A stretch of DNA of 64,000 nt from Rhizophagus clarus (taxonomy: Eukaryota; Glomeromycota; Glomeromycetes; Glomerales; Glomeraceae): assembly GCA_015698045.1 (NCBI GenBank), contig BLAL01000028.1:434001-498000 (forward strand), in the 5' to 3' direction. Each line of letters opens with the position of its first letter. Positions within the stretch are counted from its first letter, which is position 1. Positions 13,540-22,989 of the stretch are shown piece after piece. A model generated the notes under the pieces. That model did no database searches. It had not been told where the DNA came from and saw nothing but the letters and a program-made list of their open reading frames with translations. The position numbers and the translations under genes were made by a program.

Positions 13540-14640
13540 TCTGTATTGTTAATATTTTAGGAATATCTTTAGCTTCTAATTCTCCAGATTTAACAAAATT
13601 TAACAGTTTGTTATGCATGTCCTTTATCAACATTCTATCCTTTTGGTTAAGATTTCCATTTAGAAAGAAGCTTTTTAATAGCTCCTTTACTTGTTTTTTC
13701 ATTCTTTTTCCTTTTTCTTTTTTCCCAAATTTTTGATTACTTTTTAATGCCCATTCAATAGGAAATTGAAATTCTATATCAACGGAACTAATTCAATATA
13801 AACATGTAAGAAAATAATTTGAATTTTTTGCTTAAAATTCACATTATTTTACCTTGCATCTTCTAATTCATTATTTTTATTGTTATCTATAAATTCTGGT
13901 ATAATAGGATCAACTATATCTGTATCTATAAATGCATATTTAACTACTTCAATAAATTTAAAAATTTTTTACAGCAATCAGTTACCTGATAAATTTAGAA
14001 TTGGAATTGTCCAAGTTGATTTAGGTTCAGTTTGTTCAAAAATGTTTGGATTAGAACGAATAATTAATTTGGTATAAAGTTTAGCAATTGTGGTAGAAGA
14101 GAAATTATTTCACAGTTTAAAATGTGAAAGTGATCATGCACATATGTAACCTATCATTTCACCTAAAACTGGCCACTTCTAGTAAAATAAGTTTGATATT
14201 CCTTTTATTTTTTTAACATTTACTTTTATATTGAATTCTTGATCTAGCTCTAAATTTGCCAATAATGTACCAGATAAATGCTTAGCTGCCTCTACTATAT
14301 TCTCTCCTTCATATATAGGGTCTTTGCAATAGAAAGGTACGAAACTCAAAAAAATTTTTAAATTTACTTTATATGCTAATTATATTTTTTATACTAAAAT
14401 AAGTGTAAATTTAATATTAATTAAATTTTTATTTTTTTTTTTGAGTTTCGTACCTTTCTATTGCAAAGACCCCATATATCATATCCAATCCAAATATATC
14501 TTCTAATCGAATAGGAAATCTAAAAGATAATATAATTTAGTATAGAATTTATTAAAATAACAATAAATATAAAACACTCACAGCAGCATGATGTGAATCT
14601 ATAGTAGTTTTAGAGGACCCCAAACAATATATAAATATGT
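13540..14640 (-). pseudogene. Degenerate C-terminal half of a DDE-like Rhizophagus transposable-element protein
   Basis: Read on the minus strand, pieces appear in family order. KTTIDSHHAA lies near 14620-14590. RRYIWIGYDI is near 14500. YEGENIVEAAKHLSGTLLANLE and KKIKGISNLFY lie in 14310-14190, then WPVLGEMIGYI, then SSTTIAKLYTKLI. A GT-AG intron near 13990 joins LNLS to VKYAFIDTDIVDPIIPEF. A further intron ending near 13794 joins ELEDAS to SVDIEFQFPIEWALKSNQKFG, then GKRMKKQVKELLKSFFLNGNL. In-frame stops interrupt it (after GISNLFY and after YICA). I recall the 'KTTxDSHHA' then 'GENIVEAAKHLSGT' order as a repeated element family in this fungus. The upstream DDE part is missing here; a copy of it lies at 26.2-27.4 kb. 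A small inverted-repeat element has landed in the GYDI-YEGEN junction. Confidence 0.65.
14318..14473. mobile_element. ~155-bp foldback MITE inserted in the DDE-like pseudogene
   Basis: Arms 14318-14354 and about 14437-14473 are inverted copies beginning GGGTCTTTGCAATAGAAAGG and running through TACGAAACTC into A-runs, at least 34 bp identical. On the pseudogene strand the insertion splits GATATA from TATGAAGGAG, which rejoin in frame to give the expected DIYEGEN. Flanks are ATATAT-like on both sides, fitting a short TA-rich target duplication. Confidence 0.7.
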
Positions 14641-15479
14641 TAGATTTGAGTTTACTTAATGATCATATAAAAAAAAAACCCTATGTAAGACTTTTATTTG
14701 CTTAATTTTAATATAAAATTTTTAATTGGTTAAATCATCGGGAAAGTTATATCAGTTCAGATCTGTGGCAATCTGCAAAAATTGCAGATTGCTACTTTTT
14801 TTTAACTATTTTTGATAAAAATCTGCACAATATTACACATGTTATGCTTTTTATTTTTTTGAAGATTTTTTTATAAAAATTCTGTGATAATCTCCAAAAT
14901 TGCAGATTTTAAAAACATTTCGCACAAAAATCTTTAGGGATCTTTAGCATTTTCTTTTTTTATTTGATAAACTTTACATAAACTTTTTTTTTTATTTTAA
15001 TAAAGCTTTGCACTTCTGATTTGTTTTTTTTACAGCACTTTAAAAAAATAATTTATTTTAATGTTTTTTAAAGAAATGATTTTTAATTTAAACGAAATAA
15101 TCTGTTAAAGCTATTAAAAAAAATTGAAAATTATTTTTTTCTTTTTTAAGCTTCGAAGCTTAAGAGTAATTTTTTTAAAAAAATTAAGTTTATCCAACGT
15201 CTGGTGTATAATTTGCAACATGCAGGATTTTTTTTTTCATAGGGCTCTGAACTTTTTTTCTTTATAAGAAATACTTGTCAAACCCAGGCTTAAGTTACAC
15301 CTTTACCTCACATTTACATAAGTAAACTGTGTCTTTGAACACCATTTTGAAGGTAAACTTTGAAATTCTTTTTTATATTTTGTTTAGAAAATGTTTCTTA
15401 CTAACGTTCAACTATTATTATTTTTTATTTAAATCATATTTTTTATATTTTTTATTTATTTAACAAACTTTAACTAAAG
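14641..15479. other. AT-rich stretch with short 'tctgcaa' repeats
   Basis: No gene. From 14755 to about 14910 there are several inverted pairs such as AATCTGCAAAAATTGCAGATT, which can fold locally. Similar strings reappear near 21600-21720, which might mark two ends of one large element, but no target duplication supports that. Confidence 0.4.
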
Positions 15480-16029
15480 TTCGTTCCAATTTTATAAGTC
15501 CAGAATGCCAAAAGACAAGTTCCAGACTCCATCATTATCGACTTTTTTTTAATAAACATCATTTTTATCCAGAACGCCTAGTTTCAAAGGTCATTTGACC
15601 AGTGTAACTTTCAGAAAAAAAATTTTATTATTATTTAACAAGCATTGGCTAACACTCATTTTCCTTTTTTTTGTAGATCCAGGACATTGAAGGTATGGAT
15701 TCTGGACTCAATTTCGAAAAAAAAATTTTTTTTTATTAATTTGTATTGACGAACGTTAATTAACATTCATTTTCTTTCTTTTTTTTAGGTCCAAAACTCT
15801 ATTTCGAAGCAGACTACTAAGTAAAAAAAAACATTTTTTTTTGTATTTTAGTGAAATGTTAATAATGTTTCATTTTTTTCCCTTTCTTTAAATCCAGAAC
15901 TCTACTTCGGGGCAAACCACTGTAAGTAAAAAAAAAGATTTTTTTTTGTATTTTAGCGAAATATTATTAACGTTTTGCTTTTCTTCTTTTTTTTAAGGTC
16001 TAGAACTCCATTTCAAAGCAGACTATTAA
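15480..16029 (+). repeat. Exon-like module array, left part (interrupted at 16029)
   Basis: Units of about 110-120 bp on the plus strand. Each has a pyrimidine run ending in AG, an exon-like segment of about 30 nt such as GTCCAAAACTCTATTTCGAA followed by GCAGACTACT, a (G)TAAGTAAAA donor-like start, an A/T-rich spacer, then an inverted pair such as GAACGTTAATTAACATTC before the next pyrimidine run. Several acceptors and donors are mutated (TTTAAATCC, CTAAGTAAA). The array continues at 19864 after the inserted element. Confidence 0.75.
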
Positions 16030-16180
16030 CACAGGTCAAATAAAAAAAAATTGCCAAAAATCGGCAGTCTGATTTTTGTCTGATTTTTGGATATTTTTGT
16101 CCGATTTGTTGCAAATTTTTGCTAATTTTTTGGCGCGAAAAGGTAACAAACGGCATTGCCGATTTGTCACAAAAAATCGG

Positions 16181-16345
16181 CATTCCGATTTTTAAATAGT
16201 GCATGCAAATCAGCACTCCGATTTTTAAATAGTGCATGTAAATTGGCTCCGATTTTTAATAGTGCATGCAAATCAGTACTCCGATTTTTAAATAGTGCAT
16301 GCAAATTGGCACTCTGATTTTAAATAGTGCATGCAAATTCAACCA
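16181..16345. repeat. Five ~32-bp subterminal tandem repeats
   Basis: The unit CCGATTTTTAAATAGTGCAT followed by GCAAATCAGCACT repeats five times, alternating CAAATCAG and CAAATTGG tails. It sits just inside the left terminus of the surrounding element and shares the string AATCGGCA with the repeats at the right terminus. Arrays in this position are typical transposase-binding regions of CACTA elements; that role is inferred. Confidence 0.8.
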
Positions 16346-16462
16346 ATTTATTTTCTTTATATTTATGAAGTACAACACATGCAAAATTTATTTTTTCTCA
16401 AAAAATTTTATTCAAAGTAGTTTAATTTAAAAATTTACATGTTTTATTAATAAGAATTTATT

Positions 16463-18090
16463 TTAATAGAAAATTAATCTAAAAAAAAGAAATCTATAAT
16501 GAAAGTAAAATAATGAATCAAAGTAAAGAAATGTGTTAAAAAATAAGAATAACAATAAAGAAAAAAAGTGAAATAAAAGAAATGGAGGGAAATGAAAAGA
16601 AGTAAGGGGAAACAAAAAAAAATGAAAAGAATACAAAGGTAAAGAAAATGAAAGGAATGAAGAAGGAAATATAAGAAAAAAGGATAGTGTAATATAAAAA
16701 AAAAAACAAAAAGAATAGTAGGAAAACATAAAGAAACGAAAAGAGAGAAGGGAAATATAAAGGAGCGAAAAAAAAGGAGGGAAAATGTAAAGGAACAAAA
16801 AGAAAGGAAGGAAATGTAGAAGAACAAAAAAAAAGAAAGGAAATGTAGAAGAACAAAAAAAAAAGGAGAAAATGCAAAGGAACAAAATGAAATGAAGGGG
16901 AAACATAAAGTGATGAAACAAAAAGGAGAGTGAAATGTAATAGAACGAAAAAAATGGAAGGCAAAATGTAAAAAAAGAAAAAATAGAGGAAACATGAAGA
17001 AATGAAAGAGAAATGTGAATATACAAAAGAATTGAAGGGGAGATGAAAAGAATGAAGAGAAGTGAAAAGAAACAAAAAGAAACAAAAGAGATAAAATAAA
17101 CCGAAAGGTGGGTGAAAAGAAAAGAATGAAGGGGGAAGTGAAAATAAACAAAATAAATAGTAGGAAAACATAAAGAAACGAAGGGAAATGTAAAGGAATG
17201 AAAAGAAAGAAGGGGGAAACGTAAAGGAATGAAGGGGAAACGTAAAGGAACAAAAAGAAAGGAAAGAAATGTAAAAGAACAAAAAAAAAGGAGGAAATGC
17301 AAAAGAACAAAACGAAAAGAAGGGAAAACATAAAGTGATGAAACAAAAAGGAGTGAAACGTAATAGAACGAAAAAAATGGAAGGCAAAACGTAAAAAAAG
17401 AAAAATAGAGGAAACATGAAGAAATGAAAGAGAAATGTGAATATACAAAAAAATTGAAGGGGAGATGAAAAGAATGAAGAGAAGTGAAAAGAAACAAAAG
17501 GAAACAAAAGAAACAAAGTAAACCGAAAGGTGGGTGAAAAGAAAAGAATGAAGGGAGAAGTGAAAATAAATGAAAAGAATAGTAGGAAAACATAAAGAAA
17601 CGGAACGAAAAGAAGGGAAACGTAAAGGGACGAAAAGAATGAAGGGGAAAACGTAAAGGAACAAAAAGAAAGGAAAGAAATGTAAAAGAACAAAAAAAAG
17701 AGGAAATGAAACGAAAAGGGAAAGGAACAAAATGAAAAGAAGGGGGAAGCGTAAAGGGTGAAATGAAAGGAGGGAAAATATAAAAAATAAAATGAAAAGA
17801 GGAGGAACGTAAAGAAACGAATGAAAAGGAGATGAAACGTAAAGGAATAAAGTAAAAATGAGGGCAAATGTAAAGTGATGAAATGAAAAGGAGGGTTAAA
17901 CGTAATAGTCGAAAAAAAAATAAAAGGAAAAACATAAAAAAAAAAGAAAAAAAAGAGGAAGAAATGAAAGAGAAATGTGAATATACAAAAATAATTGAAG
18001 GGAGACGAAAAGAATGAAAAACAAACAAAAAGAAACACAGGGGATAAAAGAAAAAATGAAAGAAAAGTTAGTAAATAACAAAATATAATC
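16463..18090. repeat. Polypurine (G+A) tract made of ~420-bp higher-order repeats
   Basis: The plus strand is almost all A and G with words such as GAAATGTAAAGGAACAAAA. A block starting near 16985 (AGAGGAAACATGAAG, then GTGAATATACAAAA and AACCGAAAGGTGGGTGAAAA) recurs about 420 bp later, near 17408, with a third more diverged copy from about 17950. Because stop codons need purines on the coding strand, the pyrimidine-rich minus strand is open in all three frames for about 500 codons; these are not genes. Mirror-symmetric polypurine DNA of this kind can form triplexes or long R-loops. Confidence 0.85.
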
Positions 18091-18119
18091 GATCATAAAA
18101 AAAATAAAATGAAATAAAA

Positions 18120-19200
18120 AGAAACATACTTGTAAAGAAGCCCAATTACTAAAAACGTTCGATCAGAACCTGCAAAAAAAAGATGGATTCATTAGTAAAA
18201 CGTTTCCTAAAAAAAAAAGAAAAAATAAAGTTTTGAAAATTTCGAAACTTACATTCATTACACCCATGGCCATCGTTCAAGAATCGAAGACCAGAACCAA
18301 CTAAAAAAAAAGATGGAAACATTAGTAAAAACGTCTCCTAAAAAAAACAAAGAAAAAATAAAATTTCGAAAATTTTGAAACTTACATTCACTACGCCTAC
18401 GGCCATCGTCCAAGAATCGAAGACCGGAAGTTACAAAAAAAAGACAGAAACGTTAATAAAACGTTTCCTAAAAAAAAAGAAAAAATAAAGTTTTGAAAAT
18501 TTTGAAACTTACATTCATTACGCCCACAGCCATCGTCCAAGAATCGAAGACCAGAATCTACTAAAAAAAAAAGATGGAAACGTTAGTAAAAACGTCTCCT
18601 AAAAAAAACAATGAAAAAATAAAGTTTCGAAAATTTCGAAACTTACATTCATTACGCCTACGGCCATTGTCCAAGAATCAAAAACCAGAACCTACTAAAA
18701 AAAAAGATGGAAACGTTAGTAAAAGCGTCTCCTAAAAAAAACAAAGAAAAAAAAAGTTTCGAAAATTTTGAAACTTACATTCATTACGCCTACGGCCATC
18801 ATCCAAGAATCGAAGACCAGAAGCTACAAAAAAAAAGACAGAAACGTTAGTAAAACGTTTCATAAAAAAAAAAGAAAAAAGTTTCGAAAATTTTGAAACT
18901 TACATTCATTACGCCCACGGCCATCATCCAAGAATCGAAGACCGGAAGCTACAAAAAAAAAGATGGAAACATTAGTAAAAATGTCTCCTAAAAAAAACAA
19001 AGAAAAAAAAGTTTCAAAAATTTCGAAACTTACATTCATTACGGCCATCGTCCAAGAATCGAAGACCGGAAGCTACAAAAAAAAAAAGATGGAAACGTTA
19101 ATAAACGTTTCCTAAAAAAAAAAAGAAAAAATAAAGTTTCGAAAATGAAATTTCGAAACTTACATTAATTACGCCCATCGTCTAAGGAGAGAAAAAAGAG
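18120..19200 (-). repeat. Exon-like module array, 39/45/48-nt exons, about nine units
   Basis: On the minus strand each unit runs GTTTCCATCTTTTTTTTTAG (or ..TTTTTTGTAG), an exon-like core containing GGTCTTCGATTCTTGGACGA then TGGCCGTGGGCGTAATGAAT, and the donor GTAAGTTTC. The spacer of about 70 nt contains TACTAACGTTTCC or TACTAATG, a match to the fungal branch-site consensus. Core lengths are 48 (TAG acceptor type), 45 or 39 nt, all divisible by three. One frame reads GSGLRFLDDGRGRNE and is open in most units. One unit (about 18690) has TGA in place of CGA, and one (about 18435) has TAA instead of the acceptor TAG. No start codon or downstream coding exon was found, so a translated product is unproven. 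Confidence 0.8.
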
Positions 19201-19561
19201 ATATTGGTACGTTTCTAAAACTATTAATAATAAAACCTATTGTCAATTCGCCTTTCCGAAATCTTCAAGGCTGCATTCTACAAAAATGGAGAAAAGAAAG
19301 AAACATTAGAATGTTTCTTTAACACGAAACTCGCCATTTTTACAATAAAGTTAAAAAATTTTTTTTAAAATTAAATAAAAAAAAATTCGTTTTTTTAGAT
19401 TAAATAAAAAAAATACGGCTTCTTTGGATGACTGGTGTGTACCAACTTTTTGTTTGTTTGTTTTTTTTTATTTAAAGAAATACATTCTAACGGTTGCTTT
19501 TTTTTATTTGTAAATGAGCAGAAGGAAAAAAATGAAACATAATAAGCAAAAATAAAAAAAA

Positions 19562-19633
19562 ATTATCAATAAATCAATAAACAAATGATGTAATTATATA
19601 GTAATCAATAAACAAATGATGTAATTATATAGT
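19562..19633. repeat. Two-copy ~36-bp tandem repeat
   Basis: AATCAATAAACAAATGATGT with AATTATATAGT is present twice in direct succession. It lies inside the right part of the CACAGGTC element. Confidence 0.8.
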
Positions 19634-19661
19634 CAGCCAATTAAAGACGATCATTTTTGAT

Positions 19662-19820
19662 TGAAAAATCAGCAGAGTTATATAAAAATTGGCAGAATTA
19701 TATAAAAATCGGCAGAATTATATAAAAATTGGCAGAATTATATAAAATCGGCAGAATTACATAAAAATTGGCAGAATTATATAAAAATCAGCAGAATTAC
19801 ATAAAAATCGGCAAGAGCAT
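19662..19820. repeat. Eight ~20-bp subterminal tandem repeats
   Basis: The unit AAAAATCGGCAGAATTATAT, with A/G, TTGG/TCGG and TAT/CAT variants, is repeated about eight times, ending 45 bp before the right terminus of the element. Counterpart of the left subterminal array. Confidence 0.8.
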
Positions 19821-19863
19821 ATTAAAATAAAGCAAATTCCAATTTTTTTTCATTCGACCTGTG

Positions 19864-21420
19864 TAAGTAAAGAAAAAAAAACAATTTTTTTTTTGTATTT
19901 TAGCGAAACGTTAGTAATATTTCGCTTTTTTCCTTTCTTTAGATCCAGAACTCCATTTCAAGATAGACTAATTCAAGTAAAAAAAATAAGTTTTTTTTTT
20001 ATATTTTAATAAAATGTTAGTAATGTTTCGCTTTTCTCCTTTTTTTTAAGTCTGGAACTTCATTTCGAGGTGGACCATTAAGTAAAAAAAAATAATTTTT
20101 TTTACTTTAATTTCAACAAACATTACTAATGTTCATTTTTTTTTTATATTTTTTAGGTCTGGAACTCTTTAGAGGCGGACTATGGTATTTTGAAGGTATA
20201 ATATCTTCAAAAATTATTATTTTTTTTTTGTTTTATTTAAACGAACATTACTAATGTTCATTTTTTTTTTATTTTTTAGGTCTGGAATTTAGAGGCAGAC
20301 TGAATTTTTTTTTATTTTTATTTAAACGAACATTATTAATATTCATTTTTTTTTATTTTTTAGGTCTAGAAGTCTTTTATAGGCAGACTACTGTAAGTAA
20401 AAAAAAAATAATAATTTTTTTTTACTTTTATTTCAATGAACATTAACTAACGTTCATTTTCTTTCTTTTTTAGGTCTGGAAGAAGTAAACTGAATTATTT
20501 CAAAGGTAAAAAAAACTTTGAAATAAATTTTTTTTTTTTATATTTTTATTTTACGAAACGTTACTAATGTTTCGTTTCATTTTTTAGGTCTGAAACTCTA
20601 ATTCGAAGCAAACCACGATATTTTGAAGATAAAGAAACTTCAAAATATCTTTTTTTATTATTTCAATGAACATTAACTAACATTCATTTTCTTTCTTTTT
20701 TAGGTCTGAAAGAAGCGGACCGCGGTATTTCAAAGGTAAAAACCTTAAAATAATATTTTATTTTACGAAACAAAACAAAACTAACGTTTCATTTTATTTT
20801 TTTTTTTTAGGTCCAGAACTCGAAGTAGACTAAAGGTAAAAAAAAAATTATTTTTTATCTTATTTTTATTTTAATGAACATTAAATAACATTCATTTTCA
20901 TTTTTTTTAGATGGACCCCATCTCGCGGCAGACCAGGTATCATCCCAAAGATAAAAAAACTTTTTATTAATAAAACATTAATTAACGTTTCAAATTTATT
21001 TTTTAGATTTGCGGCTTTCTGGAGGTCTTCTAGAGGAATTCGAAGGTATTTACCTTCAAAAATTTAAATTTATTATTTTTTTTTTAAATAAAATGTCAAC
21101 TAACCGTTTCATTTTTTATTTTATAAGTCATCAGCTTTCCAGACATTTACTGGACGAATTTCAAAGATTAAAATTTCGAAAAACATTAGTTTAGGTCTGC
21201 AGTTTTCTGACCTGTCTCTGGATAGAATTTCAAAGTAAATGGTATTTAATTTTTTTTTTATTTTTTTTTATTTAACAAAACGTTTACTGACGGTTTCATT
21301 AGTTTTTTTTGCAGGCACAGGAAACTGAAAGAAAGGTTCCAATCCTAATATAAAAGTAAAAAACCTTGAAAAAACTGTTTTTTACATTTTTAATAAAACA
21401 GTAAAAGTAAAGAAAGAAAG
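19864..21420 (+). repeat. Exon-like module array, right part, about fourteen units
   Basis: Continuation of the array interrupted at 16029. Acceptor runs such as CTTTCTTTTTTAG precede cores beginning GTCTGGAAC, GTCTGAAAG or GTCCAGAAC, and cores end in GCAGACTACT|GTAAGT or CAAAG|GTAAAAA. Spacers carry inverted pairs such as GAACATTACTAATGTTC (near 20260) or GAAACGTTACTAATGTTTCG (near 20555), which include TACTAAT. The rightmost units diverge (TTTGCGGCTTTCTGG near 21006, GCACAGGAAACTGAAAG near 21315). Core lengths vary and no single frame stays open, so coding is unlikely for this copy. Confidence 0.7.
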
Positions 21421-22227
21421 GCTGGGAAATTTAGTGCATTTAATACCTGAAATAGTGTAGTTAATAGTGTAGTAAATTGATTTATTTGTAATGCTTTAAT
21501 TAAATAAATTAAATAAATTAATTGATGTTAATTAACGATAAAAGTAATTGTAAATTGTCAAAAATTTTGAAAAATTTCGCAGATTTGTTTTTGAAAATTT
21601 TCACTATTTTTTTGTGTTTGCAGAACTGCGCAGAAATCCATAAAATTTTTCAGTGCTGTGCATCAGCATATCCTCAGATCTGCACAGAATTGGATTTTGC
21701 AGAATTGCGTAGATCTGCAGACTAAAATTTTTTCTGATGATGTTTAAATACGTAGTTGAACTTATTTTAATTTCAGCTCAGTAATTATATTTGCGTAGCA
21801 GAACCCCTTATTTGTATAACAAAGATTTTCATATATATATATAGAAAGAGAAAATTTTAATTTCACACGTATATCAAAAAAATTTTTTTACAAAAAATTT
21901 TTTTAAACTGATATTTATTTTCTATTATTTTACACATTTTAATTTTATAAACACAATATTGTATTTAATATTTATAAAAAAAATCATGTTTTTATAATAA
22001 TATTCTCATATTCTTATTTTTTGTTTGCTAATTTTACTTATATATAAAATGAATTTTGGTCAAATGAAATTACTTTTTTATGTTTAAGTAAATTGTTCAG
22101 CAATTGTAAAAAGTATTTGTATTTTAATTTTTATGATTCTAAGTATAATATTTGTGAAGATAATTATATTTTTTAAATAGTATTAACTCCAAAAAAATTT
22201 TTTTTTCTCTTTTAACTTCAAGACATA
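21421..22227. other. AT-rich stretch, no gene
   Basis: Contains a 'ctgcgcag/agatctgca' rich patch at 21600-21725 and one copy of the ~100-bp direct repeat (near 22050). No coding signal. Confidence 0.5.
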
Positions 22228-22333
22228 ATAACATCATTTTGGTCAAATGAAATTACTTTTTTATGTTTAAAAAGTTGTTCAGTGATGTCGAATCTACCTG
22301 TGTATAAATTTTTATAATAATTAAACTAATATT
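22228..22333 (+). repeat. Copy of a ~100-bp dispersed direct repeat (others near 22050 and 25553-25665)
   Basis: The string TTTTGGTCAAATGAAATTAC then TTTTTTATGTTT and AAGTTGTTCAGTGATGTCGA is found here. A diverged copy lies at 25553-25665 (TTTGATCAAATAAAATTACC, GTTGTTTAACAAGATC), and a shorter copy starts near 22050. The two main copies flank the CACTA-like element, in the same orientation, and both end in ATTAATATTCA or CTAATATTCA. Confidence 0.6.
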
Positions 22334-22989
22334 CACTGGTAGAAATAGTCCATTTCGACTAAAAATCAGATGGCTGATTTTAAGCCAAATTCTAGTCCAA
22401 AGCTAACCAAAATTATATCAAAAATTACATATAATGATTGGCGTAAACTGGCCACCACTCACATATCAATCGAGTTAAGCAAATCAATAGCAAATTGTCA
22501 CATGATCATATGCATTTTGATAAGTATCAAATATGTCAAATTATTTTCATTTTGATAACATTTAATAGATATTTTAATAAACAATTATATTTATTATATT
22601 AATTTGATTATAGCATGAATTGTTTTAAAATATATCAATTATTAAAATTTTAAAATACAAAAAATTCAAGCAAAAAAATGAAATTTTATATTTAATCCAT
22701 TTAATCCATTAGTATATTTATTTGTCACTGCTTTCAGATATCTTTTTGTCTTAAAGCTTACTAACAACAAGAATGCTCATCCTATAAAATTGCTCCACAA
22801 ATTTCACTATAAGCAGATGATTCACCTTTTTGATACTCCTCATAGGTGTCTTTGATAAAAATAATCTGAAGATTGAAGTTAAATAACTTTAAAACTCGTC
22901 ATCTACAGTATATCTAATAGAATATAAATAATGGTTGATCTTCACTGATAAATTGTTAAAAGATTGTTGATTATAATATTTTACTTTTT

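Larger units (their letters stand above)
16030..19863. mobile_element. 3.83-kb non-autonomous DNA transposon, CACAGGTC termini, TAA target duplication
   Basis: The left end CACAGGTCAAATAAAAAAAA and the reverse complement of the right end CACAGGTCGAATGAAAAAAA match at 22 of the first 24 positions. TAA stands on both sides (16027-16029, 19864-19866). Removing the element restores a normal unit of the surrounding repeat array (GCAGACTAT-TAAGTAAAG). A 3-bp TSD, a CAC- terminus and subterminal tandem repeats at both ends fit CACTA/EnSpm; PIF/Harbinger also makes 3-bp duplications. Inside are left subterminal repeats, a polypurine block, an exon-like module array on the minus strand, and right subterminal repeats. 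No transposase frame is present. Confidence 0.75.

Noticed and set aside
16463-18038. Three overlapping minus-strand open frames of 418-521 codons
   Set aside because: All three frames of the pyrimidine-rich strand are open because stop codons need purines; the translations are Phe/Ser/Leu/Pro low complexity and the DNA is a tandem polypurine tract.
14755-21724. A ~7-kb element with 'CAGATCT...GCAATCTGCAAAA' ends enclosing the plus-strand module array
   Set aside because: The two ends resemble each other in inverted orientation, but the match is gapped and no target duplication of any length was found.
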